Assembly (NCBI GenBank): GCA_951640165.1
Contig: OX621249.1
Span: forward strand, 26,021,201-26,085,200
Source of the DNA: Pseudoips prasinana
Lineage: Eukaryota > Arthropoda > Insecta > Lepidoptera > Nolidae
DNA: 64,000 nucleotides
Reading direction: 5' to 3'
The notes under the pieces were generated by a model. It searched no databases. It had not been told where the DNA came from and saw only the letters and a program-made list of their open reading frames with translations. Below, one piece after another: positions 28,899 to 41,744 of the stretch. Each line of letters starts with the position of its first letter. The stretch's first letter is position 1. Both the position numbers and the translations under genes were made by a program.

Positions 28899-29899
28899 AT
28901 GGACAAAAATGTCGAACAAAGAATTTGTCTTAAATTTTGCATCGCTAATGGAATTTCGTGTTCGGAGTCACTGAAAATGTTACAGAAGGCTTACAGTGAA
29001 TCGACTTTATCAAAAACTCGTGCTTATGAGTGGTTCAAAGCGTTCAAAAGCGGTCGAGATGTGATGAAAGATTTACTCGCTCTGGTAGGCCATCAACGTC
29101 TGCAACTGAAGTTAACATCGCAAAAGTGAAGGAAATAGTGACTGAAAATCCTCATTCAACTCTGAGAGAGATAGCCGCCGAACTTTCTGTATCTGACGAG
29201 TCGATTCGTACCATTTTAACTAATCATTTGGGTATGAAACATGTTGCCGCTCGGCTAGTCCCAAAAGATCTGAATTTTCTCCAAAAACTCAATCGCATGA
29301 AAGTCGCTGAGGACATGGTAGAACGAGTCAATTCCGACCCAACATTCATGAAACGCATTATTGTTACTGGTGACGAGACGTGGGTTTACGAGTTTGACAT
29401 GCATACTAGTCAACAAGCTTCGGAGTGGCGCCTTCCAACTGTACCGAAACCGAAAAAACCACGCCAAAGTCGATCAAAAGCCAAAGTGATGTTGACTGTT
29501 TTCTTTGACTATCGCGGTGTTGTGCACTCTGAATTCTTACCGGAAGGTCGAACGGTAAATAAAGAATATTATTTGAGCGTTTTGCGGCGTTTAAGAGAGC
29601 AAAGTCGACGAAAAAGGCCAGATTTGTGGAAAGAAAATTCTTGCATTTTGCACCACGATAATGCGCCTTCGCACAAGGCCATCATTGTGAACGTATTTTT
29701 GACCAACCACTCAACAAATACCATCCAGCAACCACCATATTCACCAGATATGGCTCCAGCTGACTTCTTTCTTTTTCCTAAACTCAAATTACTACTTCGT
29801 GGTACCCGTTTTCAATCGGTAGAAGACATAAAGGAGAATGCGCGGCGAGAACTGAACTCAATTCCGAAAGCAGCGTTTAAAAAATGTTTTGATGAATAG
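28899..29899 (+). pseudogene. mariner transposase (DD34D), unit 2
   Basis: Carries the same 1-bp frameshift before SGRPSTS and the same TAG at the C-terminus as unit 1. Catalytic motifs TGDETW, HHDNAPSH and YSPDMAPAD are intact. It keeps FMKRIIVTGDE where unit 1 has lost one codon (FMKRIVTGDE). Inactive as read. Confidence 0.9.
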
Positions 29900-30477
29900 A
29901 TTTTCGTTGGCGTAAGTGTATCGTTTCTGAAGGAGAATACTTTGAAGGGAGTAAAATAAATTTGGATGAATAACAAACATTTTGTATATTATTAATCTTT
30001 TTCCGGTACTTTCTTGACAGAGTAGTATATACAAAATAAAGGTAGTATATCAGTTATCTGGTTTCCATAGTACAAGCTCTGCTTAGTTTTGAATCAGATG
30101 GCCGCGTGTATAATGTCCCAAGTTATTATTATTACAGAAAGAAGCCAATATAGCATTTAGGACCGACCCGGGAGTTGAACTTAGGCCGTCATTATCTGCG
30201 GTTGAACGCGCTACCGCTGGAAATACGGGGTAGTTTTACTATCAGGGTGATAAAGAAGTCCTTCACATTTAACTATAAACACATGCACTAGAATTCCCAA
30301 AGAAATATAACAAACCCAGCTTTTATCTGGTCTGATAGGTGCACTTTGAACTTTTCTTTGCCTACATATTTTATTGACTTAATATGACTATATAAGATAT
30401 TATTATAAGTAAGTAGGTAATACTTCTAGTATTGACGCTTTCTCGACCTTTTTTTGAGAAAGCAGAATCTTCTTAAG

Positions 30478-30733
30478 TGCAATGGGCAGGGCACATTACT
30501 CGTAGAACCGTTCGCCTCTGGGGCAGAAAGGATCTCGAGTGGGACTACGAATTCGAAGACGCAGCGTGGGCAGGCCCCTTACAAAATGGACCGATGATCT
30601 TGTAAGGGTCGCTGGAAGCCGCTGGATGCGAGTAGCGCAAGATCAGCAATTATGGATATCTTTGGGCAGGCCTTTGTCCAGCAATGGGCGTCTTTCGGTT
30701 GTTATGATGATGACGATGATGAGATGATGGTCG
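30478..30733 (+). mobile_element. RTE 3' end relic (unit 2)
   Basis: Counterpart of 6855-7110. A SINE-4 fragment with a 4-bp ATCA duplication in its box B follows at 30788-30983. Confidence 0.85.
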
Positions 30734-30983
30734 TATATCAATTTAGTTCTAAGAGGTTGGATTATAGTCAGTTGTATGTATTTTGACTACCTCGTTGGTC
30801 TAGCGGTAGCGGGTTCAATCAAATCCTGCATTGGGCCACAAAGTGATTTGGAGATTTTTCTGTTAAAAAAATCTCTGTATTAGCTCGAAATTTGTAAGTT
30901 GGTCGTATTACGCCGTGCCTCGGAAAGTACGTAAAGCCGTCGGTCAAACCTGATCTCTTTCGGGTCGTGTCACTTCCCATCCA

Positions 30984-31995
30984 GTGGTAATGGGCGTCCC
31001 ACAGGGGTCAATTCTTGGCCCATTTTTGTTTTTAATTTATATAAATGACTTACCTTACTATGTAAGGGATAAGCATGAGATTGTGTTGTTTGCAGATGAC
31101 ACTTCCCTGACTTTCAAAATAAACCGACAATTAAGCAATTTTGACGATGTTAATGATGCAATCTCTAAAGTTGTTCATTAGTTTAATGCCAATAATCTTG
31201 TGCTTAATGATAAGAAAACTAAAGTCATAAAATTCACTACACAGAATGTGAAACAGGCGACAACCAATGTACAACTTAATGGAGCTAGGTTGGACCCTGT
31301 TGAATCAACTGTGTTCTTGGGTATCACTATTGACTCAAAGCTACAATGGAGACCACAAATATAAAAACTGTCCGGCAAATTAAGTTCTGCAGCATATGCA
31401 GTGAAAACTATTAGACGGCTGACTGATGTTGACACAGGTAGAATGGTTTATTTCAGTTATTTTCATAGTGTAATGTCCTATGGAATTCTTCTCTGGGGTA
31501 GCTCTGCTGACATGAACACCATATTTATATTGCAAAAAAGAGCTACAAGAGCTATCTATAATCATGGCCCGAGAGTGTCTCTAAGAGAAAAGTTCAAAGA
31601 GGTCAACATTCTAACTGTACCATCTCAGTATATAATAATAATAATATATAGGGACAATGTCACACAGATCAACCTAGCCCCAAACTAAGCAAAGCTTGTA
31701 CTATGGGTACCAGGCGACGATATACATACTTATATAGATAGATAAATACTTAAATACATAGAAAACATCCATGACTCAGAAACAAATATTCGTGCTCATC
31801 ACACAAATATTTGCACTTACCGGGATTCGAACCCAGGACCACCAGCTTCGTAGGCAGGAGCACTACCAACTAGGCTACGGTGATCGTCAATGTATATATA
31901 TGAAAACTTACTATATGTGCATAAAAATATCGATTCCTTCTGTAAAAGGAGTGATTTCTTATTGGAACTATCGGAGTCTCAGGTAAGCGTTTATT
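30984..31995 (+). pseudogene. Jockey/CR1-type LINE relic (unit 2)
   Basis: Counterpart of 7358-8360: [20 protein letters not shown], the FADD box, a TAG after KVVH at about 31179, then KLSSAAYAVKTIRRL and SYGILLWGSSADM. SINE-2 (31642-31887, minus) interrupts it. A middle-deleted SINE-2 follows at 32018-32100. Confidence 0.85.
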
Positions 31996-32546
31996 TATTT
32001 ATTTAAAAGGGTGTTGACGGTCACCGTAGCCTAGTACCCATAGTACAAGCTTTGCTTAGTTTGGGGCTAGGATGATCTGTGTGACATTGTCCCCAGATAT
32101 TATTTTTATAAAAAAAAAGTACACCTACAGCTTTTGTATATAACATTTCAAATAACGACTGATTATGGTTTCATACAGTTGCCAATAGAATAATAGAAAT
32201 GATAACCTAAGCTAAAAACAAAGTGTTATAAAATTAAAGTGATAACAAACTACATAAATAAAAATATAACAAATAGTTATTAAACTTAACTAAACCAAAT
32301 TATCAAATAGAAATTAAACCAAATTATACTTATACTTAAAGCGTTAATTCGTTATTTTTATTTAATAAAAAATCACTTAATATCGGTAGGTTTTTAGGGT
32401 TACGTAAAGAAAGGGTGAAAACGCGTGCCTAATACTATGAGTCCACTATGCATCTGTCCTTCTATCTGTTAAGCTCTAACTCATGAACCGTGATAGCTAG
32501 ATAGTTAAAATGTATGAATGTTGCTGTTATAAAATCAACAACGAAA

Positions 32547-32984
32547 TCACACTAATATTATAAAGGCGAATGTTTGTGAGTGAGTGTGTACTTCTTCACG
32601 CATAAACTACTGAACGGTTTTTGATGAAACTTTGTAGTAATATGATGAATATTTGAAGGGCCTGTTGCGTGGTTGGCAAATGCTTTCTTTTCACGCCGGA
32701 GGTCGTGGGTTCGATTCCCACCCAGGACAGATATTTGTGTGCATGAACATGTCAATCTCTTGGGTCTGGGTGGTTATCTATGTAAGTAGATATGTATTTA
32801 CAAAAGAAAAGTAGTGTATGTAGTATATCAGTTATCTGGTTTCCATAGTATAAACTCTGCTTAGTTTGGTATCAGATGGCTGTGTATGAATAATGTCCCA
32901 GGATATTATTATTATTATATCCGAATAACACATAGGCTATTATGTATAAAGTTTAACGCGGATAAAAACGCGGGGCACCGCTAG
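32547..32984 (+). mobile_element. Helitron with nested SINE-1 (unit 2)
   Basis: Counterpart of 8916-9350 with the same 5' TCACACTAATATTATAAAGG and 3' GCACCGCTAG ends. A fold-back with SINE-4 follows (33108-33490). Confidence 0.85.
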
Positions 32985-35134
32985 TAACAGAATAAAAAGA
33001 AGAAGAAGGATTCCCTTACAACAAACTTGTTAAGTAATGGAATCAGGCGTTACTTTTCGAAAATTCATCGAAACCCGCTACAATGTGCACATGCAAGAAG
33101 GAAAATATAATAATAACAATAATAATGTCCTCCTAGCCGAATTTCGACCACGGCGGCCATTCTCAACAGAGATTAGCCATCTGCGCGGGACATATTATAG
33201 TGCTCAAGTGTGTGCGCAAACACAGGAGCACTTTCTATTCCATCACTCTCATGATCCGATGGGACGCCTAGCGACACGGCCGGAAAGAGGTCAGGTACAG
33301 CACCGACAGCTTTACGTGCTCTCCGAGTCACGGGGGTATAATACCGCCAACTCCCAGACTTCGAGCTGATGCTGAGAAATTTTTCTTTTTACAGAAATGT
33401 CCCAAAATCACTTTTGGCCCGACCCGGGATTCGAACCCAGGACCTCGTTATCTGCGGGTGAAATCGCTACCGCTAGACCAACGAGGCAGTCTAAAGCAAA
33501 TTACATGTAATTTGCTTTTTTATATTGTCCTTCTTGCATGTGCACATATTTGCGGGCGGGAGGGAGGTACAAATTACATCCCGGCATAAGCTGACAATTA
33601 GCGGAATTGACATATTGATTTCGTATTTTGATATTGAACTCAAAATCATTTGTTTTATGGTACGGAAAGTTTCGTGCGCCAATCCCACTCGCAATACTTA
33701 CTCACTTAACCCAATTTTTATAACTTTGAACCGGTTTTATTATTTTTATGACCACCTATTACAACAAAGTGTATAAATATATATAAGACTGTATTGAAAT
33801 AATCGAAATCATCATATCACAAACAAAGGAGTAATCGCGTAATATATAAACAAAACACATACAATTTAATTGACACCCCTCATATTATTAAAGTCGGTTT
33901 AAATTATCTTTTGTTTAACAAATTTTTGAGCCGCCCACTAGGTCTCTGACATGGGTTAACGACTGTTATCTAATGCCTATGACCAGGACCTATAGCGAAA
34001 ATCTAATATCATTGGGAAGTTTGTTATAGAATCTTATATGTATAAAGTATGTATAATTATTTTTAACCAAACTCTGACATTAGGGTAACAACTGCCCATA
34101 CAATAAGTAAGATAGTAGGTATATATGATTTGTTGTAATAGTATATTAGTTTGGAGATCTAGATAATTATGGTTATATCACCGTAACTTCGATTTGAATG
34201 AAATGTACATACTAAAAGTATTTCTCATGAAATAATCAAGATCCGTTCATAAATGATGGAGAAATCATGTAACATATACCTAAGCTAAAACACGAGGTAT
34301 TCCTCGAAGCCCTCCTATTTTGAGGCGCTCCTAATGAGGCACTTCTTTTTATTCCTCGGAGCGCACCTTTTAGTAGCGCTCCCGATAACAATTAAAAATA
34401 TTAACTTTTTATTCCTCGAAGCGCACAAATAAAAAATAGCAGCTATCCGCATTAAACTAAAGAAGATTCACGTAAATCGGTTCATAAATCTCAGCGTAAA
34501 CGCTGTACGTACTTAAAAGGTACGCCTACATGCGCGTCCCAAAACGAACTTAGCGCGTATTTAATACTTAATACTTAATACTCGTATTCACGCCACGAAA
34601 CACTTGAACAGTATAAGCCTAGCCAGACTGAAAACACATATTAAACGTATACTTATGGCTAGCGGTTATTACACCACTAAAGAGTACATCGATGACAAAG
34701 ACGTCTGGCTCTCACTTCCTACCTGCACATTGCTCGCTGGAGATCTTGTAGCCATATAGACATGACTGATCTGCTGTGTTACTTGAACTATCTGTAAATG
34801 ATTGCTATCATATACTTAATTTAAAATTATTGACTCTGTCTCAAAATGAATAATGTTATTGTTACATACAAGATGTACCTAAATATCTATGTTACTAGAA
34901 ATAATATCTAATGTATACAACTATATAACTACAAACATGTTCTGACTATTTACAAGCGCTTTTTTAAAGTCTACGTGAATAAAAGCCTTTTTTATTTTAT
35001 TTATTTATTTATTATTTACTGGCTAAGATTTAAAAACGTACGTGCCAAAGACAATTACATCGTCCACATAAACAAAAATTTTCATACATAAATGATCATA
35101 AAATGAAAAGTACTGGGCCAAACTATATAAAATA

Positions 35135-36158
35135 CTAGCTGGTGCCCGCGACTTTGTCCGCGACAATTTTGAATGATAACCAATATAACTACTTATTTCT
35201 AGCTAAATCTAAAAAATATAACGTTCAAAAGAAATAAGCACTATAAATTAAAGAAAACCTAATCTATAAATAACCTAGCTATGAAATAAACTAAAGACTA
35301 CTTTGCTACTGTTATTTAAAAAAATTACCCGATGTCATCAATTATCCTTAAGTAAAGTCAGTAAGTCAACTAAAGTAAAATAATAATCAACGATGCATTA
35401 ATCACAAAGGTAACTCTCATTAGATTAGGTTGACCCGACCTCTAAGTAATATTAATGCAAAATTTGAGGTTAAACCATGCAGTAGTTTTTGAGTTTAGCC
35501 CGGACATACTTACAGACAAACAGACAAAAATTCTAAAAACTATATTTAAAAAAAATATTCAATGTACAGTTTTGACTTTCCTACGATTTTATTATATGTA
35601 TAGATAAGATCACAGCTCCTCCCCCGTAGGTGATAGCGTGATAATATATAGCCTATATGTTGACCTGACCTCTTAGTAATATTAATGCAAAATTTGAAGT
35701 TAATCCATGCAGTCGTTTTTGAGTTTAGCCCGGACATACATACACACAAACAGACAAAAAATCTAAAAACTATATTTTTGGTTTCGATATCAAATGTAGA
35801 TCACGCCCCAAGTATCCTTTTAAAAAAATATTCAATGTACAGTTTTGACTTTCCTACGATTTTATTATATGTATAGATAAGATCACAGCTCCTCCCCAGT
35901 AGGAGACAGCGTGATAATATGTAGCCTATATGTTGACCCGATCTCTAAGTAATATTAATGCAAAATTTGAAGTTAATCCATGCAGTAGTTTTTGAGTTTA
36001 GCCCGGACATACATACAGACAAACAGACAAACAGACAAAAATTCTAATAACTATATTTTTGGTTTCGATATCGAATGTAGATCACGCCCCAAGTATCCTT
36101 TTAAAAAAATATTCAATGTACAGTTTTGACTTTCCTACGATTTTATTATATGTATAAA
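35135..36158 (-). mobile_element. Helitron, reverse orientation, with 273-bp internal tandem repeats
   Basis: 1024-bp insertion. Its 3' terminus is at the left, CTAGCTGGTGCCCGCGACTT preceded by A, with a GC hairpin (CCCGCG...CGCG). The right end is before T36159. Unit 1 has the empty site AAAATATTTATGGG at about 11927. Internally a 273-bp unit starting GATCACAGCTCCTCCCC occurs at 35608 and 35881, with a partial copy at about 35415-35607; each includes CATACAGACAAACAGAC-type and CACGCCCCAAGTATCC blocks. No Rep/helicase coding. Confidence 0.85.
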
Positions 36159-36304
36159 TTTATGGGACCAAATGGCAACTGTTACGCATCAAATTAAAAA
36201 AGAAGCACGTAAATCGGATCATAAATCTCCGAGTAGTCGGTGTACATACATAAAAAAAAACCGAGCAACTTGAGAACCTCCTCCTTTGAAGTCAGTTAAA
36301 AATA

Positions 36305-36905
36305 AAAAAGTGGCGAAGTGCGAGTCGGACTCGCGCATCAAGGGTTTCATAGCAGCAAGTATTTGAATTCATTAAATGAAAGGTAAATTACGGTTTACGA
36401 TTTATGACGTATAAAAAAACTACTTACTAGATCTCGTTCAAACCAAATTTCGGTGGAAGTTTGCATGGTAATGTTCATTATATCTTTTTTTAGTTTTATC
36501 TTTTTCTTAATTTAGAAGTTACACACAGTTAGAGAGGCACTCATTAGATCACTTTGGAAGTGCCCCTCGCGCAATCTATTCAGTAGGGAAAAAAATGATA
36601 TTAGAAACCTCAATATCATTTTTGAAGATCTATCCATAAATAGCCCACATGTATGGGTACGATGGAAAAAAAATTGTTGAGTTTCAGTTCTATGTATGGG
36701 GAACCCCCAAAATTATTGTTTCTTTTTTCTATTTTTGTGTGAAAATCTTAATGCGGTTCTAAGAATACATCTACTTACCAAGTTTAAATAGCTCTTATAG
36801 TTTCGGAAAAAAGTGGCTGTGACATACGGACGGACAGACAGACAGACAGACATGACGAATGTATAAGTGTTCCGTTTTTTGCCATTTGGCTACGAAACCC
36901 TAATA
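36305..36905. repeat. Interspersed repeat with GACA tract (unit 2)
   Basis: Counterpart of 12085-12690. Confidence 0.55.
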
Positions 36906-36952
36906 TAACTACTTAAGATTAATTACAATCATGTGTGTTGACTCAGAACAAC

Positions 36953-37156
36953 TCAATCCCAAGCACTTTTGTCACTTAAATAATCAGAAATATTGTAATA
37001 TGCCCTGGAATACAATTTGGCTTTAATATTTATTTTAAACTTATTCGTAGACAATTCTCCAATATAATTGGGAAGTTTGTTATAGAATCTAATACATTGC
37101 ATATAGGTACTATAGCTTATATACAGTCTGGCCGAATAGTTGACGTTCAAACGCAA
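36953..37156 (-). pseudogene. LINE C-terminal relic (unit 2)
   Basis: Counterpart of 12726-12929. It ends AYYNISDYLSDKSAWD on the minus strand. Confidence 0.7.
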
Positions 37157-38083
37157 AGATAATTTATGATGAGGAGTATCCGAATCACCCCCATGTATGT
37201 TCTACGATTTTGCGTAGTTTTCGAGATAGAAGTTTTTTTAATAATTTTTTCTTAAATTTCACCTAACTAATAGTTTTAGATTTTTTCTTGTTCTGTTGAA
37301 AATTTCTGGTTCAGTTTTTTTATGACAACTCTAACACCCTATAAAGCATGGTTTATCTAATCATTGCAGAACTGACTTAGAATTTATTCGAAAGTTTAAA
37401 ATTAGGGTTTGTGCTCAGGACTCATAAATTTTAAAGTATCAAAAACACGCAAACCTTAGCTCAGACATGGGGCTGATTCGGTTAATCCTCATCAAAAAGT
37501 ATCTAAATTTTGCGTTTGAACGTCAACGCCTCGGCCACCCTGTATACTAATAACACATAGACTATAATTTATCAAGTTTATAAAGTGAAACCGGGGGCAC
37601 AGGGCATATTATAATAATATGCACATAACCAAATTGAAGACCCTATTTTTTAAGTTAGTTAAAAAGAGCAATTATTTCTGCAATTATCAAAAATATTACA
37701 CAAATAAACTCAACTAACTAAACTGTCCGGTTTGTAGTGCTGAGATGAAACAATATAATTTTTATAACTAGGTATTTACCTTTAATAAGTGACATACTTT
37801 TGTCAGCATTTTTTATTAATGAAATTATTATTATTATAAATGAAATTAAAAGCAACTTCTTACTAATATTATAAACTAACACCCAGTAGACGTTGCTGCA
37901 ACTTGCTGAACTTGGAGTCTGATCAGAGCGCCCCCTATGGCTATTCCAATTGTAAATCCAAAATTTATATATATATATCATATAAAAATAACTTGCTTTC
38001 TTTATTTTAAGTAGGTTAGTTTAACAGATATGAAATTGGATAGGGTATGCTTACCCTGAATTAACTATAGACTTCAATAATTA

Positions 38084-38103
38084 GGGGGGGGGGGGGGGGG
38101 GGG
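38084..38103 (+). repeat. G20 homopolymer
   Basis: Twenty consecutive G between TTA and TAAATGC; unit 1 has only a G6 here (near 13848). Length may be unreliable in the assembly. Confidence 0.8.
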
Positions 38104-38511
38104 TAAATGCATTAAAAAAAACATAAAATTTATTGAAGAATTATTTTATTTCATTTTGAAAACATCATAAATAACAAATTCTTCTTTATAAACGTAATTA
38201 AAACAGTGAATTTACACTTAATTCTTTCTAATAAATGAATATTACATAGTAGGAAAACTTTCATTTAATGCCGTCAAATATATAATAACTAGCAAATATA
38301 TCTATCAAATAAATGGGATGATATCCCATTTATTTTGAGCAGTATGAAATTGAAAGTATATTGTGCTGAATATTTTAAATTATTAATCACACACAAAATA
38401 AATAAGTTACTGCATTCATTAATTTTTTGTGTGTTTAATATTCTAAGATATTCAACATATGTTTTTAGTCATTAAATTAAAGCTTTGCGTGTAAGTCTAT
38501 CAATTTATTGG

Positions 38512-38662
38512 TTCTCGAGTGACGACCACGAACCGGAAGACGCAGCGTGGGCAGGCCCCCTACAAGGTGGACCGACGATGGTACTGGATGTTGGTAGCAC
38601 AAGACCGGCCATTATGGAGATCTTTGAGGGAGGCCATTGTTGACGTCTTTCGGTTGATATTA
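38512..38662 (+). mobile_element. RTE 3' fragment abutting the gene stop codon (copy 2a)
   Basis: Same fragment as at 14229-14381; AATAAA (minus strand) at 38509-38504. Confidence 0.85.
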
Positions 38663-40145
38663 TATTGGCGGCAGTTTGGTTCGTAGGTTTTGTATAGTTT
38701 TTATATCTTCCGTTTTCGCCGTACGGATATCATATACATCGCCATTGTGAATGTATACATATTTTGTATAGCAAGTGCATGGCGGCGGAGGAGGACGAAA
38801 CAGATCATATAAACACGCATCAACTGTCGTCTGAACTTGTGGGTTCCCTGTAAACAATAAATACGAATAACTTACTTATCGTATGATCATTACAGCTGAA
38901 AGAAGTCCATAGCTGGACAAGCCTCCCCAATACCCTTGGGGGCATGCCATAATCGCCACGCTTGGCAGACGGGTTGGCGATCGCAGTAACTTATCGTATG
39001 GACAGTGGTTGTGGTGTCAGAATTGTTCAAGTCGCCCAGTAGGTCTCTGACATGGGTTAACGACTGCTTTCTAATGACTACAGCATTGGGACGCTCATAA
39101 ATTAAACCACTTGAGTGGTCACCCATCTATGGACTGACTTGCGCGAGCATTCGAGTAAAACATATCTAACCATCTTTTGTTCTATTACAGGAAAATTAAA
39201 GGAAATAATGTTGTTACTTAGCCTTTATTCTGTAAAGAGACCAAATATGAATTATAATATCTGGGGACAATGTCACACAGATCATCCTAGCCCCAAACTA
39301 AGCAAAGCTTGTACTATGGGTACCAGGCGACGATATACATACTTATATAGATAGATAAATACATATATACATAGAAAACATCCATGACTCAGAAACAAAT
39401 ATTCGTGCTCATCACACAAATATTTGCACTTACCGGGATTCGAACCCAAGACCACCTGCTTCGTAGGCAGGAGCACTACCAACTAGGCTATGGTGACCGT
39501 CGAACCTTACCGAAATTACTGTAATGGTTCTAAAATAAAATAAATGAGAAAGGTTTTAATCACGTAGACTTTAAAAATGCTCTTGTAAATAGTGAGAACA
39601 TGTTTGTAGTAATATATAATTAATTTATAATTATATCTTTGTACATATTTACAATTAGTTTTATTTTATAATAGTAATGATATTTAGCTAGCTTATACAC
39701 ATTAAGTTATTGTCAAAATCATGTGTAGCTTTAATTACCGAAGTTTAAAATTTTAGCTATATCTTTACTACATATTGTCTGAATGGTTCTGTCTATATTT
39801 AGGTACGAATTATATATTATTATTATGTGTTTCCCTTGTGTTTATAACGACGGTCACGCTTAAATGGTAACACCGGATCTAATGCGCCCCCACTGAGAAG
39901 AACCAGTGAAACAAACTCAGCAGGTGTCTCTACTACCGGTCGCTACATCTAAGGTCGCTAGATCTCACCGGGAAAGGAACGTAGGAACGCGATGCTCTAT
40001 GGATCAAACTTCTTAGGTTACGGAATCTCGTAGATAGTAGTGGTACTGAATTTTCCGACAGGATACTTAAGATAAAATGCAACTTACATGATATCCCGAT
40101 AGTGGCAATAAATAACAGGACGACGAGTTTGTTGAATCCGAACAT
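38660..40145 (-). CDS. Small secreted three-cysteine peptide, two exons, copy 2a
   Basis: Predicted 81-residue peptide, orthologue of copy 1a in the second unit. Exon 1 is 40145-40088 (MFGFNKLVVLLFIATIGIS, donor GTAAGT); exon 2 is 38847-38660 after TTTACAG, phase 1. The mature part differs from 1a only by RPPPPP for RPPSPP and a last residue Ile instead of Gln, the latter inside the RTE-derived edge. The intron (38848-40087) gained a minus-strand SINE-2 at 39255-39512 that is absent from 1a. The donor, acceptor and frame are all preserved despite the intron insertion. Confidence 0.75.
39255..39512 (-). mobile_element. SINE-2, minus strand, in intron of copy 2a
   Basis: Unit 1 reads ATATGAATTACTGTAATGG with no insertion. 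In unit 2 AATTA occurs on both sides of the SINE, a short target duplication. Full length from GGGGACAATGTCACACAG to the head GGTGACCGT. Confidence 0.85.
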
Positions 40146-40164
40146 GGTTGCAGTTAGTGGATGA

Positions 40165-40313
40165 ATGAATAAGAATTCTCTCCACATTCTTATATATACA
40201 GATCAAGTATCAGTTAATTCAAATGACGTACTTATCGTATATAAAACTTAATTATAAAATGTTGAGATACGGTTAGCATTATTCTGTTTATTTGGAAATT
40301 CCAATTATTATCT
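40165..40313 (-). promoter_or_regulatory. Promoter of copy 2a: GATA site, kappaB-like site, TATA box
   Basis: AGATAA (40313-40308), GGAATTTCC (40302-40294), TATATATAAG (about 40199-40190), ATG at 40145; identical spacing to copy 1a. Confidence 0.6.
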
Positions 40314-40564
40314 GTATAACGTATTTTTTTATCATTATTGTTTCATAATAATATTAATAAACTTGACTGGCCTGTTTGGTCTAGAAGTGAGCACGATTAT
40401 TTGTTCTCTGTCTGGGGGCTATGTATCTATGATTTGTATGTAGAAAGAATATAGGCAGTGGCTTTACTATGGCAACTAGACAACTAATAAGCATTCTCAG
40501 TTTAGATGCCAAACTAAGCAGAGCTTATTCTATGGATACCAGATAACTGATATACTACATATAC

Positions 40565-40929
40565 TTTTTTTTTTTTTTTTTTTTTGACAAGGCACGGGGA
40601 ATGCCTACGCATGCCACCCGCAAAAAGTGTCTGCGGGTGGGTATGTCGGACTCGCACCGACTAAACCTAACCTGCCGTGGACTTCTTCTAGCGCCTGATA
40701 GGGGGAGCCCCGGGAACGCGGGTATGCTGCTCCGGTGCCCCCCTTTTGCGCCGTGTCCCAGATGGTCGGGACACGCACCCGGGGAGGACTGTGGGTTGCC
40801 CTCCCCATTTGCCGACTCCTGCCAGTACGGCACAGCGACTGCGCCACAAACAGTTCGCTGTCTTCCCGGGGCTGCTTGCACGTGGCGGCAGTTGAGGACA
40901 CTTCTCATACTGCCACCGCAGCCCCGAGG
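40565..40929 (-). mobile_element. 5'-truncated poly(A) LINE, unit 2 only
   Basis: A T21 run at the left is the minus-strand poly(A). The 13-bp target duplication ATACTACATATAC is at 40552-40564 and 40930-40942. The GC-rich body (GGGACACGGCGCAAAAGGGG, CACCCGCAGACACTTTTTGC on the minus strand) resembles a lepidopteran R1/Jockey-group 3' end. Open frames within it are incidental. Confidence 0.8.
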
Positions 40930-40966
40930 ATACTACATATACCTACTAACTACTTTTGTAAATACG

Positions 40967-41305
40967 TTTTAAATTAATTAATCAATCGTTAAAACGATGT
41001 TCGGCGACTTAGCTGGTAGAGCCGTAGGTCGAGGCTTCGATTCCCGACCTGGGGCTCCGCCGGCTAAGTCACCGAACATCGATTTCTTAAATGGCGTTCA
41101 AATGAATAAAAGTTAAAAATGACTTAATCAATCCTTAAATCGGCTTCAATTGACAATCGATTCCGGACCATTTATGACGTCACATGTGCACATGAAAGCC
41201 GATTTAACCGGCTAAGTCGGCTTGCTGAGCACATGTGACGTTGAAGCCGATTTAACGATTGATTAAGTAATTTTTAACCTTACTTACCCGGTAGTGACTT
41301 AGCCG
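40967..41305. mobile_element. Complex fold-back element (unit 2)
   Basis: Counterpart of 16043-16387. Confidence 0.7.
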
Positions 41306-41744
41306 GTAGAGCCCCAGGACAGATATTTGTGTGCATGAACATGTCTGTTTGTACTGAGTCTGGGTGAATGTATGTACAAAAGAAAGGTCTATCAGTTATC
41401 TGGTTTCCATAGTACAAGCTCTGCTTAGTTCTGAATCAGATGGCCGTGTGTATAATGTCCCAAGTTATTATTATTACAGAAAAATACAATACAATATTTT
41501 GGTCCGACCCGGGAGTTGAACCTAGGACGACATTATCTGCGGTTCAACATGCTACTGCTGGACATACGAGGTAGTTTTACTATCAGGTTGATAAGGAAGA
41601 GCCTTTAACTTTAAACACACTTAATGGAATTCCCAAAGATATTAAAACAAACCCAACTTTTATCTGTTATTGATGCACTTTGAACTTTTCTTTACCCACA
41701 TTTCTTATTGACTGAATATTACTATGACAGGTATTATTATTAGC

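Larger units (their letters stand above)
27990..30025 (+). mobile_element. mariner element, unit 2
   Basis: Same TA site in SINE-1, same TIRs and same nested TIR element as unit 1, but without the RTE. SINE-1 halves flank it (27855-27989, 30026-30138). Confidence 0.9.

Noticed and set aside
40555..40977. Several overlapping 80-123-codon frames on both strands
   Set aside because: They are a by-product of the GC-rich body of the poly(A) retroposon; no frame matches a protein family and unit 1 lacks the whole segment.
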